A program made the position numbers and the translations under genes. Source: Acidobacteriaceae bacterium (lineage in GTDB: Bacteria > Acidobacteriota > Terriglobia > Bryobacterales > Bryobacteraceae). Taken from it: 38,516 nucleotides of DNA. Location: assembly GCA_020247055.1 (NCBI GenBank), contig JADCJL010000051.1, forward strand, positions 1-38,516, read 5' to 3'. Below are positions 1-8,171 of this stretch, in pieces. Positions within the stretch are counted from its first letter, which is position 1. Every line of letters starts with the position of its first letter. The notes under the pieces are model-generated. The model was not told the DNA's origin. It ran no database searches and saw nothing but the letters and a program-made list of their open reading frames with translations.

Positions 1-1
1 G

Positions 2-898
2 ACGATCCGGCAGTTTTTGGATCGGGACATTAACGCGGCGCCGATTGGCGCGGGTCCGACGGGGGTGCCGCTGAATGCGCGGTTCGGCCGTTTGATTGAG
101 ACGCTGATGTGGGACGGGTGGGGGCAGTCGAACTACCACTCGATGCAGGTGGCGGTGAACAAGAACCTGTCGAAGGGGTTGTTTATGAAGGGCGCTTACA
201 CGTGGTCGAAGTCGATCAACATGTCGGACGACGACGGGTGGGCGGGACTGCCGCTGACGAATCTGGAGTCGTCGATTCGCCGGAACCGCGCGGTGGCGGG
301 GTATGACCGGACGCATATGTTCGTGATGAGCTGGGTGTACGAGCTGCCGGTGGGCAAGGGCAAGGCGCTGGCGTTGAAAGGCCTGGCCGACAGCGTGTTG
401 GGCGGTTGGCGCGTGAACGGCATCTATTCGGCGTACAGCGGGACGCCGTTTACGGTGTCGGCGGCGACGACGTCGTTGAACGCGCCGGGTTCGTCGCAGA
501 CGGCGGATCAGGTGGGGCCGCTGGTGAAGACGGGGGCGGTGGGTCCGGGTACGCAGTATTACTCGATTTCGGCGTTTCGTGATCCGAACATCGGGCGGCC
601 GGCGGGGACGTTCCGGTTTGGCACGATGGGCCGGAACGCGGTGCGGGGACCCGGGTTCCAGAAGGCGGATCTGGCGCTGTTCAAGGACTTCCGGATTGGA
701 GAGAAGTTCATGCTGCAGTTCAAGGCCGAGGCGTTTAACTTCACGAATACGCCGCGGTTTGGGAATCCGGCGGCGAACGTGAGCGCGATGGCGGTGAACG
801 CGGCGACGGGTGAGGTGACGAACCCGAACAACTTCATGGCGATTACGAGTGCGAGCGAGGAGCGGAAGTTCCGGTTCGGGCTGCGGTTGTCGTTCTAG
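2..898 (+). CDS. TonB-dependent receptor, Oar-like, C-terminal part (5' end outside window)
   Basis: This is the 3' end of an outer-membrane TonB-dependent receptor. The reading frame is open from base 2, so the real start lies upstream of the window; the first possible start inside it (a TTG) falls in the middle of a barrel strand. The visible 298 residues show the alternating barrel strands and the conserved block YDRTHMFVMSWVYELPVGKGK followed by LGGWRVNGIYSAYSGTPF. The same block appears near the C-terminus of the complete receptor at 19156-22644. The protein ends in an aromatic residue after basic and hydrophobic positions (LRLSF), the usual outer-membrane beta-barrel end recognised by the BAM machinery. 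Large receptors of this type are abundant in Solibacter-like acidobacteria and are thought to import oligosaccharides. The substrate cannot be told from this part. An intrinsic terminator follows directly. Confidence 0.9.
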   Translation, partial: TIRQFLDRDINAAPIGAGPTGVPLNARFGRLIETLMWDGWGQSNYHSMQVAVNKNLSKGLFMKGAYTWSKSINMSDDDGWAGLPLTNLESSIRRNRAVAGYDRTHMFVMSWVYELPVGKGKALALKGLADSVLGGWRVNGIYSAYSGTPFTVSAATTSLNAPGSSQTADQVGPLVKTGAVGPGTQYYSISAFRDPNIGRPAGTFRFGTMGRNAVRGPGFQKADLALFKDFRIGEKFMLQFKAEAFNFTNTPRFGNPAANVSAMAVNAATGEVTNPNNFMAITSASEERKFRFGLRLSF

Positions 899-916
899 GA
901 GTTGGGTTGGGTAAGG

Positions 917-955
917 CGGGGCGCGCTTCGGTAACGAGGGGCGCCCCGTTTTTTT
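917..955 (+). terminator. Rho-independent terminator after the TonB receptor fragment
   Basis: An 8-bp perfect GC stem (CGGGGCGC at 917-924 pairing with GCGCCCCG at 941-948) encloses a 16-nt loop and is followed at once by seven T residues (949-955). It lies 19 bp past the stop codon of the receptor. The next gene, on the minus strand, converges from 1014, and there is no comparable A-tract for the reverse direction, so it most likely serves the plus strand. Confidence 0.85.
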
Positions 956-1013
956 CTGGTGGGTGGTGCCTGGGCGGTTGGGGCGGCAGACCGCGCGGGC
1001 GGCACGGTTGGGT

Positions 1014-2861
1014 TCAGCTCAACTGGGGAATGCGCCAGAGGGCGACGGCTTGATGGGCCATCCAGTTTTGGTGGGCCGCGATGCGATCCGGGGTCCACTC
1101 GGCATGGTCGGCGGCGAGTTTGCTGGTGATGGCGAAGCTGGATTGTGCGAAAACGGATCGCTTGGCGCCGTATTCGCGATTGGCGAGGTCGCCATTGCGG
1201 TTGGCCTCAAGCAGGGTCATGTTGCCCAGGCGGTAGAGGAGGGCCTCGGCGTCGTCGTTCCCGATGCCGCCCCAGCCGTCGGGGGCGTTTTGCGGCAAGA
1301 CGTGTTCGATGTTGAAGGTGGCGCTGGCGAAGTCCAGATCCTGGCCGGAGAGGTGCTTTTCGATGGCGCAGAGGAGGAACCGGACGACTTTGTTGTTGCG
1401 GGAATCGGTGGTGCGGATGGTTTTGTTCGGGAAGGCCGAGCGGAAGACTTGGTCTTCGGGATAGATGCTACGCAGGCGTGGGAGGGCGTCGGTGAGGGTG
1501 GTGAGCTGGCCGTTGGCAATGCCCTCGGCGACCTCGTTGTATCGCCGCTCCTGTTCCCCGGTGCCGTAGGAGCAGATGACGTTGAACCGCGTCGAGATGA
1601 CCACGGTGGCGCGCAGCAGGGCGGTGAAATCGGCCGGAGCGAAGGTACGCCGGGCGGCCAGGAGCAGGGGAAAAGGCTGGCGCACGCGGAATAGTTTTAG
1701 CGTTGCAGCCAGGCGCTTGTCTTCCGGGCTCCAGTCGGAGGGCTCGGGCGACGACAGGGCGAGGTAGGTATCGAGGTCCTCTTCGATTTCGCGGAGGAGT
1801 TCGAAGGCCACCTGCCGGGTGCGTACGGCGGAACGAATGGTTTTGAAGAGATCGGAATGGCGGGCGAAGGGGTGTCGGCTGTTCCAGTGGGCGCGAAGAA
1901 AGTCCGGGAAGTTCTCGGCCTGGAGGCGACCGACGACGAACTCCCAGCGGTCTTCGAGAGAACGGAGTTCGGGATCGGACTCGGCGCCGGAGTCGAGGAG
2001 GGAGAACAGGTAGTTCTTGAGCAGATCCGTGGCCGAGAGGCGGACGCGGCGGGCGTTGAGCGTTTCGAAGACCTTGTAGGCATTGAGTTCGTCGGTAACG
2101 GTGATGACGGTGAAGAACAGGCGGTCGCTGAGGTCTTCGCCCAGTTGGGCGAGGCGCATGCCTTCGTTACCGGCAGTTGCTATGAGGTGTTCGCTGACGC
2201 GCTGGTCAAACCATGCGAACGCCTTGCGCAGGGCGTGTTCCGAGGCGCGGAGACCGCGCTGGGGGAGGCGGCCGAGCGGTGCGAGATAAGTTTGAAAGTA
2301 GTAGTTGTTGTTGCGATTGAGGGTGAGTTTGGGACGGGCGACGAGGGTGACGGGATCGAGGTAGCCGATGTAGGTTTGCCGCATCTGGTCGAGCCGGCGC
2401 TGGTTCGAGGCGGCATCGTTGCCGGCGTCGATCAGACGTTGGAGGTTTTTCAGAATGGCCAGCAGCAGGATGGTGATGGTGGTGAGGCGTTGTTGGCCAT
2501 CGATGACGTCAAAGGTTTTGTCATCGGCGGACTGGAGGACGAGATAACCGAGGTAGTGGGCAGTTTCGCCATCGGTCTGGAGCGTGCCCTGAACATCCTG
2601 CCACAGCTCCTCCCAGTCGTCCTGGGTCCAAGTGTAGTCCCGCTGGAAGCGGGGGATGGGGTAGGTAAGGCCGTTGCCGAGGAGCTTCCGAAAGGTGTTG
2701 TTTTCGATCTTGAAGGGAGTAGTCGACGCCGGTGGGGGTGGTGATGAGGAAGGCGCCGGTTTCGGTGCGGCGGGGGGGCGGTGGATTGCTGGAGTTCGAT
2801 GGATGCGATGCGGAGGAGGAGGGCGATGACTCCGTCGTCGTTGCCCGGATCGTGGGTCCAC
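1014..2861 (-). CDS. DUF262-DUF1524 (GmrSD-like) nuclease with a displaced 5' end
   Basis: The protein combines an N-terminal DUF262 (ParB/sulfiredoxin-fold, NTP-using) domain with a C-terminal DUF1524 HNH-type nuclease domain, as in GmrSD type IV restriction enzymes, which cut modified DNA. Counting from the GTG at 2861 (615 aa), the DUF262 core begins at residue 51 (FKIENNTFRKLL). The signature DGQQRLTT is at 121-128 and FETLNARRVRLSATDLLK at 265-282. The nuclease signature IEHVLPQ is at 518-524, followed by RLGNMTLLEANRN. All expected motifs are intact. The first 50 codons are not typical of the family: they read low-complexity proline/arginine sequence out of frame through a decayed heparinase fragment (2715-2930). 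No ATG, GTG or TTG lies in frame between 2861 and codon 51, so either the gene borrows the GTG at 2861 or it has lost its start. The nuclease assignment is firm; whether it is expressed is uncertain. Confidence 0.85.
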   Translation of the reverse strand: MDPRSGQRRRSHRPPPPHRIHRTPAIHRPPAAPKPAPSSSPPPPASTTPFKIENNTFRKLLGNGLTYPIPRFQRDYTWTQDDWEELWQDVQGTLQTDGETAHYLGYLVLQSADDKTFDVIDGQQRLTTITILLLAILKNLQRLIDAGNDAASNQRRLDQMRQTYIGYLDPVTLVARPKLTLNRNNNYYFQTYLAPLGRLPQRGLRASEHALRKAFAWFDQRVSEHLIATAGNEGMRLAQLGEDLSDRLFFTVITVTDELNAYKVFETLNARRVRLSATDLLKNYLFSLLDSGAESDPELRSLEDRWEFVVGRLQAENFPDFLRAHWNSRHPFARHSDLFKTIRSAVRTRQVAFELLREIEEDLDTYLALSSPEPSDWSPEDKRLAATLKLFRVRQPFPLLLAARRTFAPADFTALLRATVVISTRFNVICSYGTGEQERRYNEVAEGIANGQLTTLTDALPRLRSIYPEDQVFRSAFPNKTIRTTDSRNNKVVRFLLCAIEKHLSGQDLDFASATFNIEHVLPQNAPDGWGGIGNDDAEALLYRLGNMTLLEANRNGDLANREYGAKRSVFAQSSFAITSKLAADHAEWTPDRIAAHQNWMAHQAVALWRIPQLS

Positions 2862-2930
2862 ATCTTGGGGGTGGTTCGCGTCACCTCGTTCCAGCCGGTC
2901 CAGTTGCTGGTGAGGGGCGGGGCGGGAACG
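2715..2930 (-). pseudogene. Decayed copy of the heparinase gene 3' end
   Basis: On the minus strand this stretch repeats two parts of the heparinase gene at 8563-11103. The first (about 2770-2930) reads LTSNWTGWNEVT, then WTHDPGNDDGVI and SIELQQSTAPP. It matches heparinase LTIDWTGWKEVT, WTHYLGNDDGVI and SIELQQTTGAP, encoded at about 8928-9085. The second (about 2715-2770) reads RRTETGAFLITTPTGVDYS and matches the heparinase C-terminus RRTEDGAILIT...TPTGVEYS (about 8569-8658), with 27 bases missing inside. About 270 bases that separate the two parts in the intact gene are also missing, and the parts are in different frames. An identical 22-base run occurs at 2824-2845 and 8976-8997. The relic stops exactly where the DUF262 homology begins, and both copies have the same orientation. 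The alignment was made by eye. Confidence 0.85.
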
Positions 2931-2988
2931 GGTGAGGCGGACCGCCGTCTATTCCTCGGCGGCCCCGGGGCCCCGCCTGTAGGGGATC

Positions 2989-3009
2989 GACCTCGGACGT
3001 GCCGAGGTC
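2989..3009 (-). terminator. Hairpin downstream of the MBL gene
   Basis: An 8-bp perfect stem (GACCTCGG at 2989-2996, CCGAGGTC at 3002-3009) with a 5-nt loop lies about 30 bp past the stop codon of the MBL gene on the minus strand. A G-run (2982-2985) and a C-run (3009-3012) can extend it with a bulge. There is no T-tract, so it may be a Rho-assisted terminator or a 3'-end stabiliser. A second self-complementary run, GGCCCCGGGGCC, lies at about 2961-2972. Confidence 0.5.
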
Positions 3010-3040
3010 CCCACTACCGGCCGGGCCGTTCGGAAAAGGG

Positions 3041-4564
3041 TTACGGAATCCGCAGGTGATAGTCTACGCAGAGCGGGTCGGCCTCGTCGACGGCGTCGAC
3101 AAACTGTTTCCAGGTTTGCGGGCTTAACCCGGCCGGATTCGATTCGCGGACACAACTTTTGCCGGGATCGGCGTAGAGCACCCGGCCTTTGGCCTGGGCT
3201 GCCAAGGCCGGCACCAGTTTGGCCGCGGGCATGTCCCAACCCTGTTTGGTCGACGCAAACTCGGTGTCGGTAGGCACGGCGGCGACCAACTCCGGACTGG
3301 TCATCCTGGCGAGTCCGGCGCGGAGTGTGGCGTTGCCGCTGCCGTGGTGGCCGACCTTGTAGAAGACGGTGCGGGCCAGAAGATCGCCGGCGGTGACGCG
3401 GGCGCCATTTCTTAACTGGAAGACACGGTTCTGCCAACTCTTCCAGCTTTCCAGTTCGGAATCGCCGACGAACAGAAGCACCTTGCCCGAGGCAACCAGT
3501 TCGATGGCGAGGACGAGACTGGTGTTGTTGATGGAGTTATCCAGTTGCAAGGCAAGCGACGCGGCCGAATGCAACCAGTCGTTATCGATCCGGCGCCAGG
3601 GCTCGTCGCGATAGCGGCGGGTGAGTGGCCAGATGGGATCGCTTGCCGTGTCCGTGCTGGCCGACTGTTTGAACATCTCCTCTTCGGGCCAGGCGAGGGA
3701 GATATCGAAGGGACGAACGCGATCGGCCGCGGCCTGTTCTTCGGTATTGGCGGTGGCGTCCGAAGCTCCGAGGAGCGCGGAGGCCCAGGCGAAGGCGGCG
3801 CCATCTTTTGGATTCCTGCTCTTGTTGTCCTTTTCGTCTTTAAATCCCTCTTCGTGGGGCGTCCGACCCTGGCGGAGAGCATCGCGATCCTTGGGTGGGG
3901 CAAGCACATAGACGCGCAGTCCTCCGGGGATCCAGTCGCGCTCCAAGACGTCACCCGGCTCGAGAAACCTGTCTCCGGGCTTCCGCTGATTGGTGACGAA
4001 CTGCATGGCCTGATCGCTGCGTTCGGAGAAGTTCGCGGCTCCGAGGGCACCGGAGAAATCCATGACCTTCGCCGCGGCGACGCCACACTCCCGATCGTAG
4101 GCGCTTTCCGAGGTCATCATGCGGGTAACGGCCATGCCGACCGCTGCGGCCATGGCGTTCGTCTTTTTCTTGTTTTCGGTGGCGATGGTTTGGTCCGGGT
4201 CTTCTGTCCATGCCGCCCAGACTTCGTCGGGCTTTAACCCGCTAAACTGCTCCTGGGCGAAGAAGAAGCCGGCGACGTGGTCCCAGTGTTCATGGGTGGC
4301 CACGAGGGCGTTCACGCGATTGCCGGTGGTTTTCCGGATATGGGAGGCGATGTTATTGAGCCGATCCTTTTGGCCGGGGGTGCCGATGAAGACGCCACAG
4401 TCGATCAGGATATGGTTTTCTTTGCCGGCATGGGGAAATGTCAGGAGCCAGCAATCGCCGAGTCCCGGGCGGTACATGCGGATGCGAACCGAAGCGTTAG
4501 CCGCTTTTTTCCTGGGAGGGGTCTTCTTGCCGGGAGTGGTGGTCTTTTTTGTGGCGTTAGGCAT
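3041..4564 (-). CDS. ComEC-like metallo-beta-lactamase-fold hydrolase
   Basis: This 507-aa protein has the metallo-beta-lactamase fold of the ComEC/Rec2 hydrolase branch. The opening motif GLGDCWLLTF is at residues 34-43. The metal-binding motif HEHWDH is at 91-96, giving ligands H91, H93, D95 and H96. The later ligand regions are VGDSE (D368) and KVGHHGSGN (H406/H407), preceded by NNTSLVLAIELVASGKVLLF, which is typical of ComEC-type domains. A charged insert of about 250 residues separates the two halves. The N-terminus is a lysine-rich tail (residues 5-20) without a signal peptide or membrane segments, so it should be cytoplasmic. The start codon overlaps the end of the S8-gluzincin gene by 8 bp and a good ribosome site (GGAGGAAGG) lies inside that gene's end, indicating translational coupling. 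The substrate is unknown: relatives include nucleases, nucleotide phosphodiesterases and other hydrolases. Confidence 0.85.
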   Translation of the reverse strand: MPNATKKTTTPGKKTPPRKKAANASVRIRMYRPGLGDCWLLTFPHAGKENHILIDCGVFIGTPGQKDRLNNIASHIRKTTGNRVNALVATHEHWDHVAGFFFAQEQFSGLKPDEVWAAWTEDPDQTIATENKKKTNAMAAAVGMAVTRMMTSESAYDRECGVAAAKVMDFSGALGAANFSERSDQAMQFVTNQRKPGDRFLEPGDVLERDWIPGGLRVYVLAPPKDRDALRQGRTPHEEGFKDEKDNKSRNPKDGAAFAWASALLGASDATANTEEQAAADRVRPFDISLAWPEEEMFKQSASTDTASDPIWPLTRRYRDEPWRRIDNDWLHSAASLALQLDNSINNTSLVLAIELVASGKVLLFVGDSELESWKSWQNRVFQLRNGARVTAGDLLARTVFYKVGHHGSGNATLRAGLARMTSPELVAAVPTDTEFASTKQGWDMPAAKLVPALAAQAKGRVLYADPGKSCVRESNPAGLSPQTWKQFVDAVDEADPLCVDYHLRIP

Positions 4565-7500
4565 ATCCTTCCTCCTGGTTGGACGTGGCCGAGGAGTCGT
4601 GAATCATGGCGAAACGCGAGCCGGGGCCGGCGAAGGGAGTGTTGGTGAAGTAAGTGGATCCTAAACCGCGGCCCGCGGCGCGGAACCGGGCAATTTCCGC
4701 CTGGCGAAGGGAGCTACGGAGGCTTTTGCGCGCGAGGAAGCGGATTTCACCGGTATCGCAGTTGGCGATGATGGTGGAGCCTCCTTCGCAGCCATCGGCT
4801 GCCACGTGTTTGATCCAAACGATGACGTCGCGTCGCGTCATGCCGGAGTCGTCCTGCCGTTCGGCGAAGTTGAGGGCGTGGATTTCAAACTGCGGGTCGG
4901 CGGCCTCGGACTCCCAGATGCCGAGTTCCCTGGCCAGGGTCTGCTGGAGCGGTTTTGGCATTTCTTGGAGCGCGTCTTCCAACAGATTGTGCAGAATGGC
5001 TCTTTCCTGCCGCAGGAGCTGGTAGACTGCTTCGCGAGGCTGCAGTTGGGAGTTCAGACGCTGTCTGCGGGCGGCGGTTGTTGTTACTGCAGCGGCCTTG
5101 CGGGGTTTCGGGAGCCAGGCCTTTAGAATGTTCTGGTCTGGTATGGGCCAGGCGACGGGATCGGTTTCGCGGGAGATCCGCCGGACGATCTCGCCGAGGA
5201 GGCGGCGGCGGGAGAGCAGTTTTGCGCCGGAGGGGGCCTGGCCGAGCGCAGCTATACTTGCGGCGGTGGGCGGATGCCACTGCAGAGGTCCTTCGGACAT
5301 GGTGCGAACATCGCGGGGGTAGATGCCGCGTTGGCGGAAGGCTTCGATGAACGCCGGGCGGTAAGCATGCGGATCGGCGGGGAACAGATCGACGTCGGCG
5401 GTGATGACGGCACGGAGGAAGTCGCCGAAGTTGAGGTCGACCGGGGGACAGTAGTCGATGGCGCGGACGCAAATTTGCAGGACATGGTCGGCGGCCTTCA
5501 TGGCTTCGTCCGCAAAGCGATTGATCAGATCGGGATGCAGATCGCCTTTGCCGAGAACTCCGGTGCCATTGGAGGCGATGCGGCGGAGATCGGCGATGCG
5601 GCGGTTATAAATAGTCACGAAGGCATCGAAGACGGCGGCGACGAGGATGGCTCCGCGGTCGTGGGGTTCCTCGGTATTGGCGAGTAAGTTGGGGTCGGGG
5701 TCGGATCCGATGTAGCTGCGGAGAGCGCCGTGGAGTCCGGCGCCGAGGCCGAATTCCTGGGCCAATTCGACCAGGTAGCTGCGCTTACGGAGATCGCCAT
5801 GGGTGCGCGCTAACTCATGGGTGAGGATGGAGGGCAGCGCGAAGTGTTGGAACAGGGCGACGATATCGGCGAAGGCCTCGTGGAAGTCGAGCATATCGTT
5901 GTTGGTGGGCGTGGTTAGTCCTCGGGCCATGCCGTCGAGCAGGGCGTGGGAGGTTTCGTGGGCGATGACGTCGTGCGAGAGGCAGGTGAACACCATGCCG
6001 CCGGGATTGATGGTGCCGATGTCCAAGGGCTGGGCGGGGAAGTATCCGAACAGCAGCGCTTTCTTGAGCGGGTTGTAATAGGCGTTGCGGTCGCGGAGGG
6101 CGTGCGGATAGATGCGTAAGCGGGGGACATAGGCGACTTCCCGACGGCCCTCGACGACCGGAGACCACAGGGCACGGCGTCCCAGTGCTTTCTCGAAGGT
6201 GCGAATGGTCCGCATGGCGACGGCGTAGACCATCTGTTGATGGAACTTGGGATTTCCTTCGTCCGGGTGGAGGCCGTGGTTGGCGATGGCGCGGGGGTCT
6301 TCGAGATCGAGAGGGGCGTAAAAGCAGCCGCTGGCGGGGTCGTGATCAATGACCTCGATGTACTCTCCGGTGGGTCCCGGGGCGAGTTTTTCCCACGGGA
6401 TGGCAATGGGAATGGTGGCGATGCTGGATGTTTCCGGGGAACGGCTGGCGGCCGGATCAAAGGCGAAGACGTGGAGGCGCCGTTCGGTGGGCGGCTTGGG
6501 GTAGAACTGCCCTTTCCCTCCGGATGGACTCGCCGGAGGTTGGGGAGCGCCGGGTTGCCGGTAGGAGTTCCTGAGCTCGGCTTTCAGCCGAGCAGAGGCG
6601 AACGGGCTTTCGAGGGCGGCTTCGAAGAAGCGCTCGATTTGATTTCGGTTGTCGAGTTTTGCGGGGTCCGGCAGGGCCTGTTCGAGGTTGGGATCGCGGT
6701 GCATCAGTTGGGTGAGTTCGAGATTGAAGAGTTCGTCCAGCTTGCTCTTCGGGGTTGGCGCGGCGCGGAAGAGTGTACCGCGCAGTAGTTCGAAGAACGC
6801 GAAGGCCGCCGAATCCGGTTTCTGCTGCCGCAGACTGGCCCGGGCCTGGGCCGTGGCCCTGACGCTGAGGGAGTTGAAGGCTTTGACGACGCCGCGCCCG
6901 AAGTATTTTCGCGATTCGGGAAGCGAGCCATCTGCTTTTGCAAAGAGCGCCGCACGGACCATTTCCACCCGCTGCCAGGGATCCCAGCCGGCGATGGATG
7001 CTTTGTGTTTCTGCAGCCAGAGCGCGGCGGCGGCGGCGACCTGGGGGGTGGCGGAGGAGGTGCCCTCCCCGTCCCAATCGACGATATCTTCGCTACCGAT
7101 TTCCGCCCAGGGGATGTTGGGGGTGAAGGCGGCGATGGCGGTATCCATTTTGCTATCCGGGCCGAAGTTGCCGGACATGGTGCCGAGGGGGAGGTTGTAG
7201 GGCGTGAAATCGGCCATGATGCCGCAGGCGGCCAGGACTCGATGGAAGCGCGCGGGATACACGATGCTTTTGGGAAGACCGAAGTTGTTGCCGGCGGCGG
7301 TGACGAGCAGGATGCCGCTGTCGTAGGCCTGGTTGACGACGTCGGCCCAAGCGGAGGAGGCGACGCCGCCCATACTCATGGACAGAAGGTCAATGGCCGT
7401 GTTGGGGTTGCCTTGCAGCGTCATCAGGTAGTTGAGCGCGTCGACGAAGGCGCTGGTGCGGAAGAGGACGACCGAAGTGGCGATGCGGAGGGGGATTACC

Positions 7501-8171
7501 TCGATGCCCGGGGCGCCGCCGAGGAAGTCGCCGGAGGGAGTAGGCGGCCGAACGTTTTCAAGACGCCTGCCGGCCAGAATGCCGATGGTAGCGGTGCCGT
7601 GCCCAGGATTTTGCAGAAAGCCACCGCGGTCCGGATCGGTGGCGGTGGGGGAGCCGTCCCCGGTGAAGTTTCTTTGCAGGTCTTTGCGCAGATGTTCTGG
7701 CATGGCCTGGTGGTGGAAATCAAAGCCGACATCAAGAATGGCGGCGCGGACGGGCTGTGGATTGGAGATGGCCGCGCGGGCACTGCCCAGTTGCGAGAAG
7801 TTGTCGCCGAGGTGCCAGGCAAAGCCGGGTCCTTGGGGAAAGTTAGTTGATTGTTGATTGACGATGCCGCGATCGTTTTCGGGGCCACCGGCAAAGAGTC
7901 CGCGTTGGCGGCTGGGGGTGGGCAGGACAATGAGGTTTTCGCAATCCGGTTCGACGGGGGCGCCGGATTGCACGGCCTGTTCATAGGCGGCGTCCCAAAG
8001 CTCGGCGATCGTGGCCTGGCCGCCGGCTTCGAACACCTGCCATGCCTTCGGGTCGGCCGCGACTCTGTGGGGTGATTCTTCGAAACGAAACGTATTGCCG
8101 GCCGCGCCGAATCTGAGGGATGGGATGGTGACTTGGCCGCGAACCAGTAGCCGGGCTTTTTGCGTGCGCAT
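4557..8171 (-). CDS. Intracellular dual protease: subtilisin (S8) fused to a gluzincin metallopeptidase
   Basis: This 1204-aa protein carries two proteolytic domains. In the S8 domain the catalytic triad is D147 (AILDVG), H191 (GHGTATIGILAG) and S372 (GTSSATP), with the oxyanion Asn at N295 (TAAGNN). After a linker of about 200 residues, a thermolysin-like gluzincin domain shows HETSH at 738-742 and the third zinc ligand in EAFAD (E765). It is followed by EEPHDRGAILVAAVFDAF, a conserved block in these metallopeptidases. About 250 residues of unassigned sequence follow. The chosen ATG at 8171 has AAAGGAG eight bases upstream; the frame stays open to 8519 but that extension is low-complexity and reads through hairpins. 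There is no signal peptide, which is odd because S8 and M4-like enzymes are mostly secreted zymogens. The first 140 residues could act as a pro-domain or sensor. The MBL gene overlaps its 3' end. Function unknown. Confidence 0.85.
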   Translation of the reverse strand: MRTQKARLLVRGQVTIPSLRFGAAGNTFRFEESPHRVAADPKAWQVFEAGGQATIAELWDAAYEQAVQSGAPVEPDCENLIVLPTPSRQRGLFAGGPENDRGIVNQQSTNFPQGPGFAWHLGDNFSQLGSARAAISNPQPVRAAILDVGFDFHHQAMPEHLRKDLQRNFTGDGSPTATDPDRGGFLQNPGHGTATIGILAGRRLENVRPPTPSGDFLGGAPGIEVIPLRIATSVVLFRTSAFVDALNYLMTLQGNPNTAIDLLSMSMGGVASSAWADVVNQAYDSGILLVTAAGNNFGLPKSIVYPARFHRVLAACGIMADFTPYNLPLGTMSGNFGPDSKMDTAIAAFTPNIPWAEIGSEDIVDWDGEGTSSATPQVAAAAALWLQKHKASIAGWDPWQRVEMVRAALFAKADGSLPESRKYFGRGVVKAFNSLSVRATAQARASLRQQKPDSAAFAFFELLRGTLFRAAPTPKSKLDELFNLELTQLMHRDPNLEQALPDPAKLDNRNQIERFFEAALESPFASARLKAELRNSYRQPGAPQPPASPSGGKGQFYPKPPTERRLHVFAFDPAASRSPETSSIATIPIAIPWEKLAPGPTGEYIEVIDHDPASGCFYAPLDLEDPRAIANHGLHPDEGNPKFHQQMVYAVAMRTIRTFEKALGRRALWSPVVEGRREVAYVPRLRIYPHALRDRNAYYNPLKKALLFGYFPAQPLDIGTINPGGMVFTCLSHDVIAHETSHALLDGMARGLTTPTNNDMLDFHEAFADIVALFQHFALPSILTHELARTHGDLRKRSYLVELAQEFGLGAGLHGALRSYIGSDPDPNLLANTEEPHDRGAILVAAVFDAFVTIYNRRIADLRRIASNGTGVLGKGDLHPDLINRFADEAMKAADHVLQICVRAIDYCPPVDLNFGDFLRAVITADVDLFPADPHAYRPAFIEAFRQRGIYPRDVRTMSEGPLQWHPPTAASIAALGQAPSGAKLLSRRRLLGEIVRRISRETDPVAWPIPDQNILKAWLPKPRKAAAVTTTAARRQRLNSQLQPREAVYQLLRQERAILHNLLEDALQEMPKPLQQTLARELGIWESEAADPQFEIHALNFAERQDDSGMTRRDVIVWIKHVAADGCEGGSTIIANCDTGEIRFLARKSLRSSLRQAEIARFRAAGRGLGSTYFTNTPFAGPGSRFAMIHDSSATSNQEEGYA

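Noticed and set aside
1857-2744. 295-codon plus-strand frame opposite the DUF262 gene
   Set aside because: No recognisable motif, and it is fully antisense to intact DUF262 and DUF1524 motifs.
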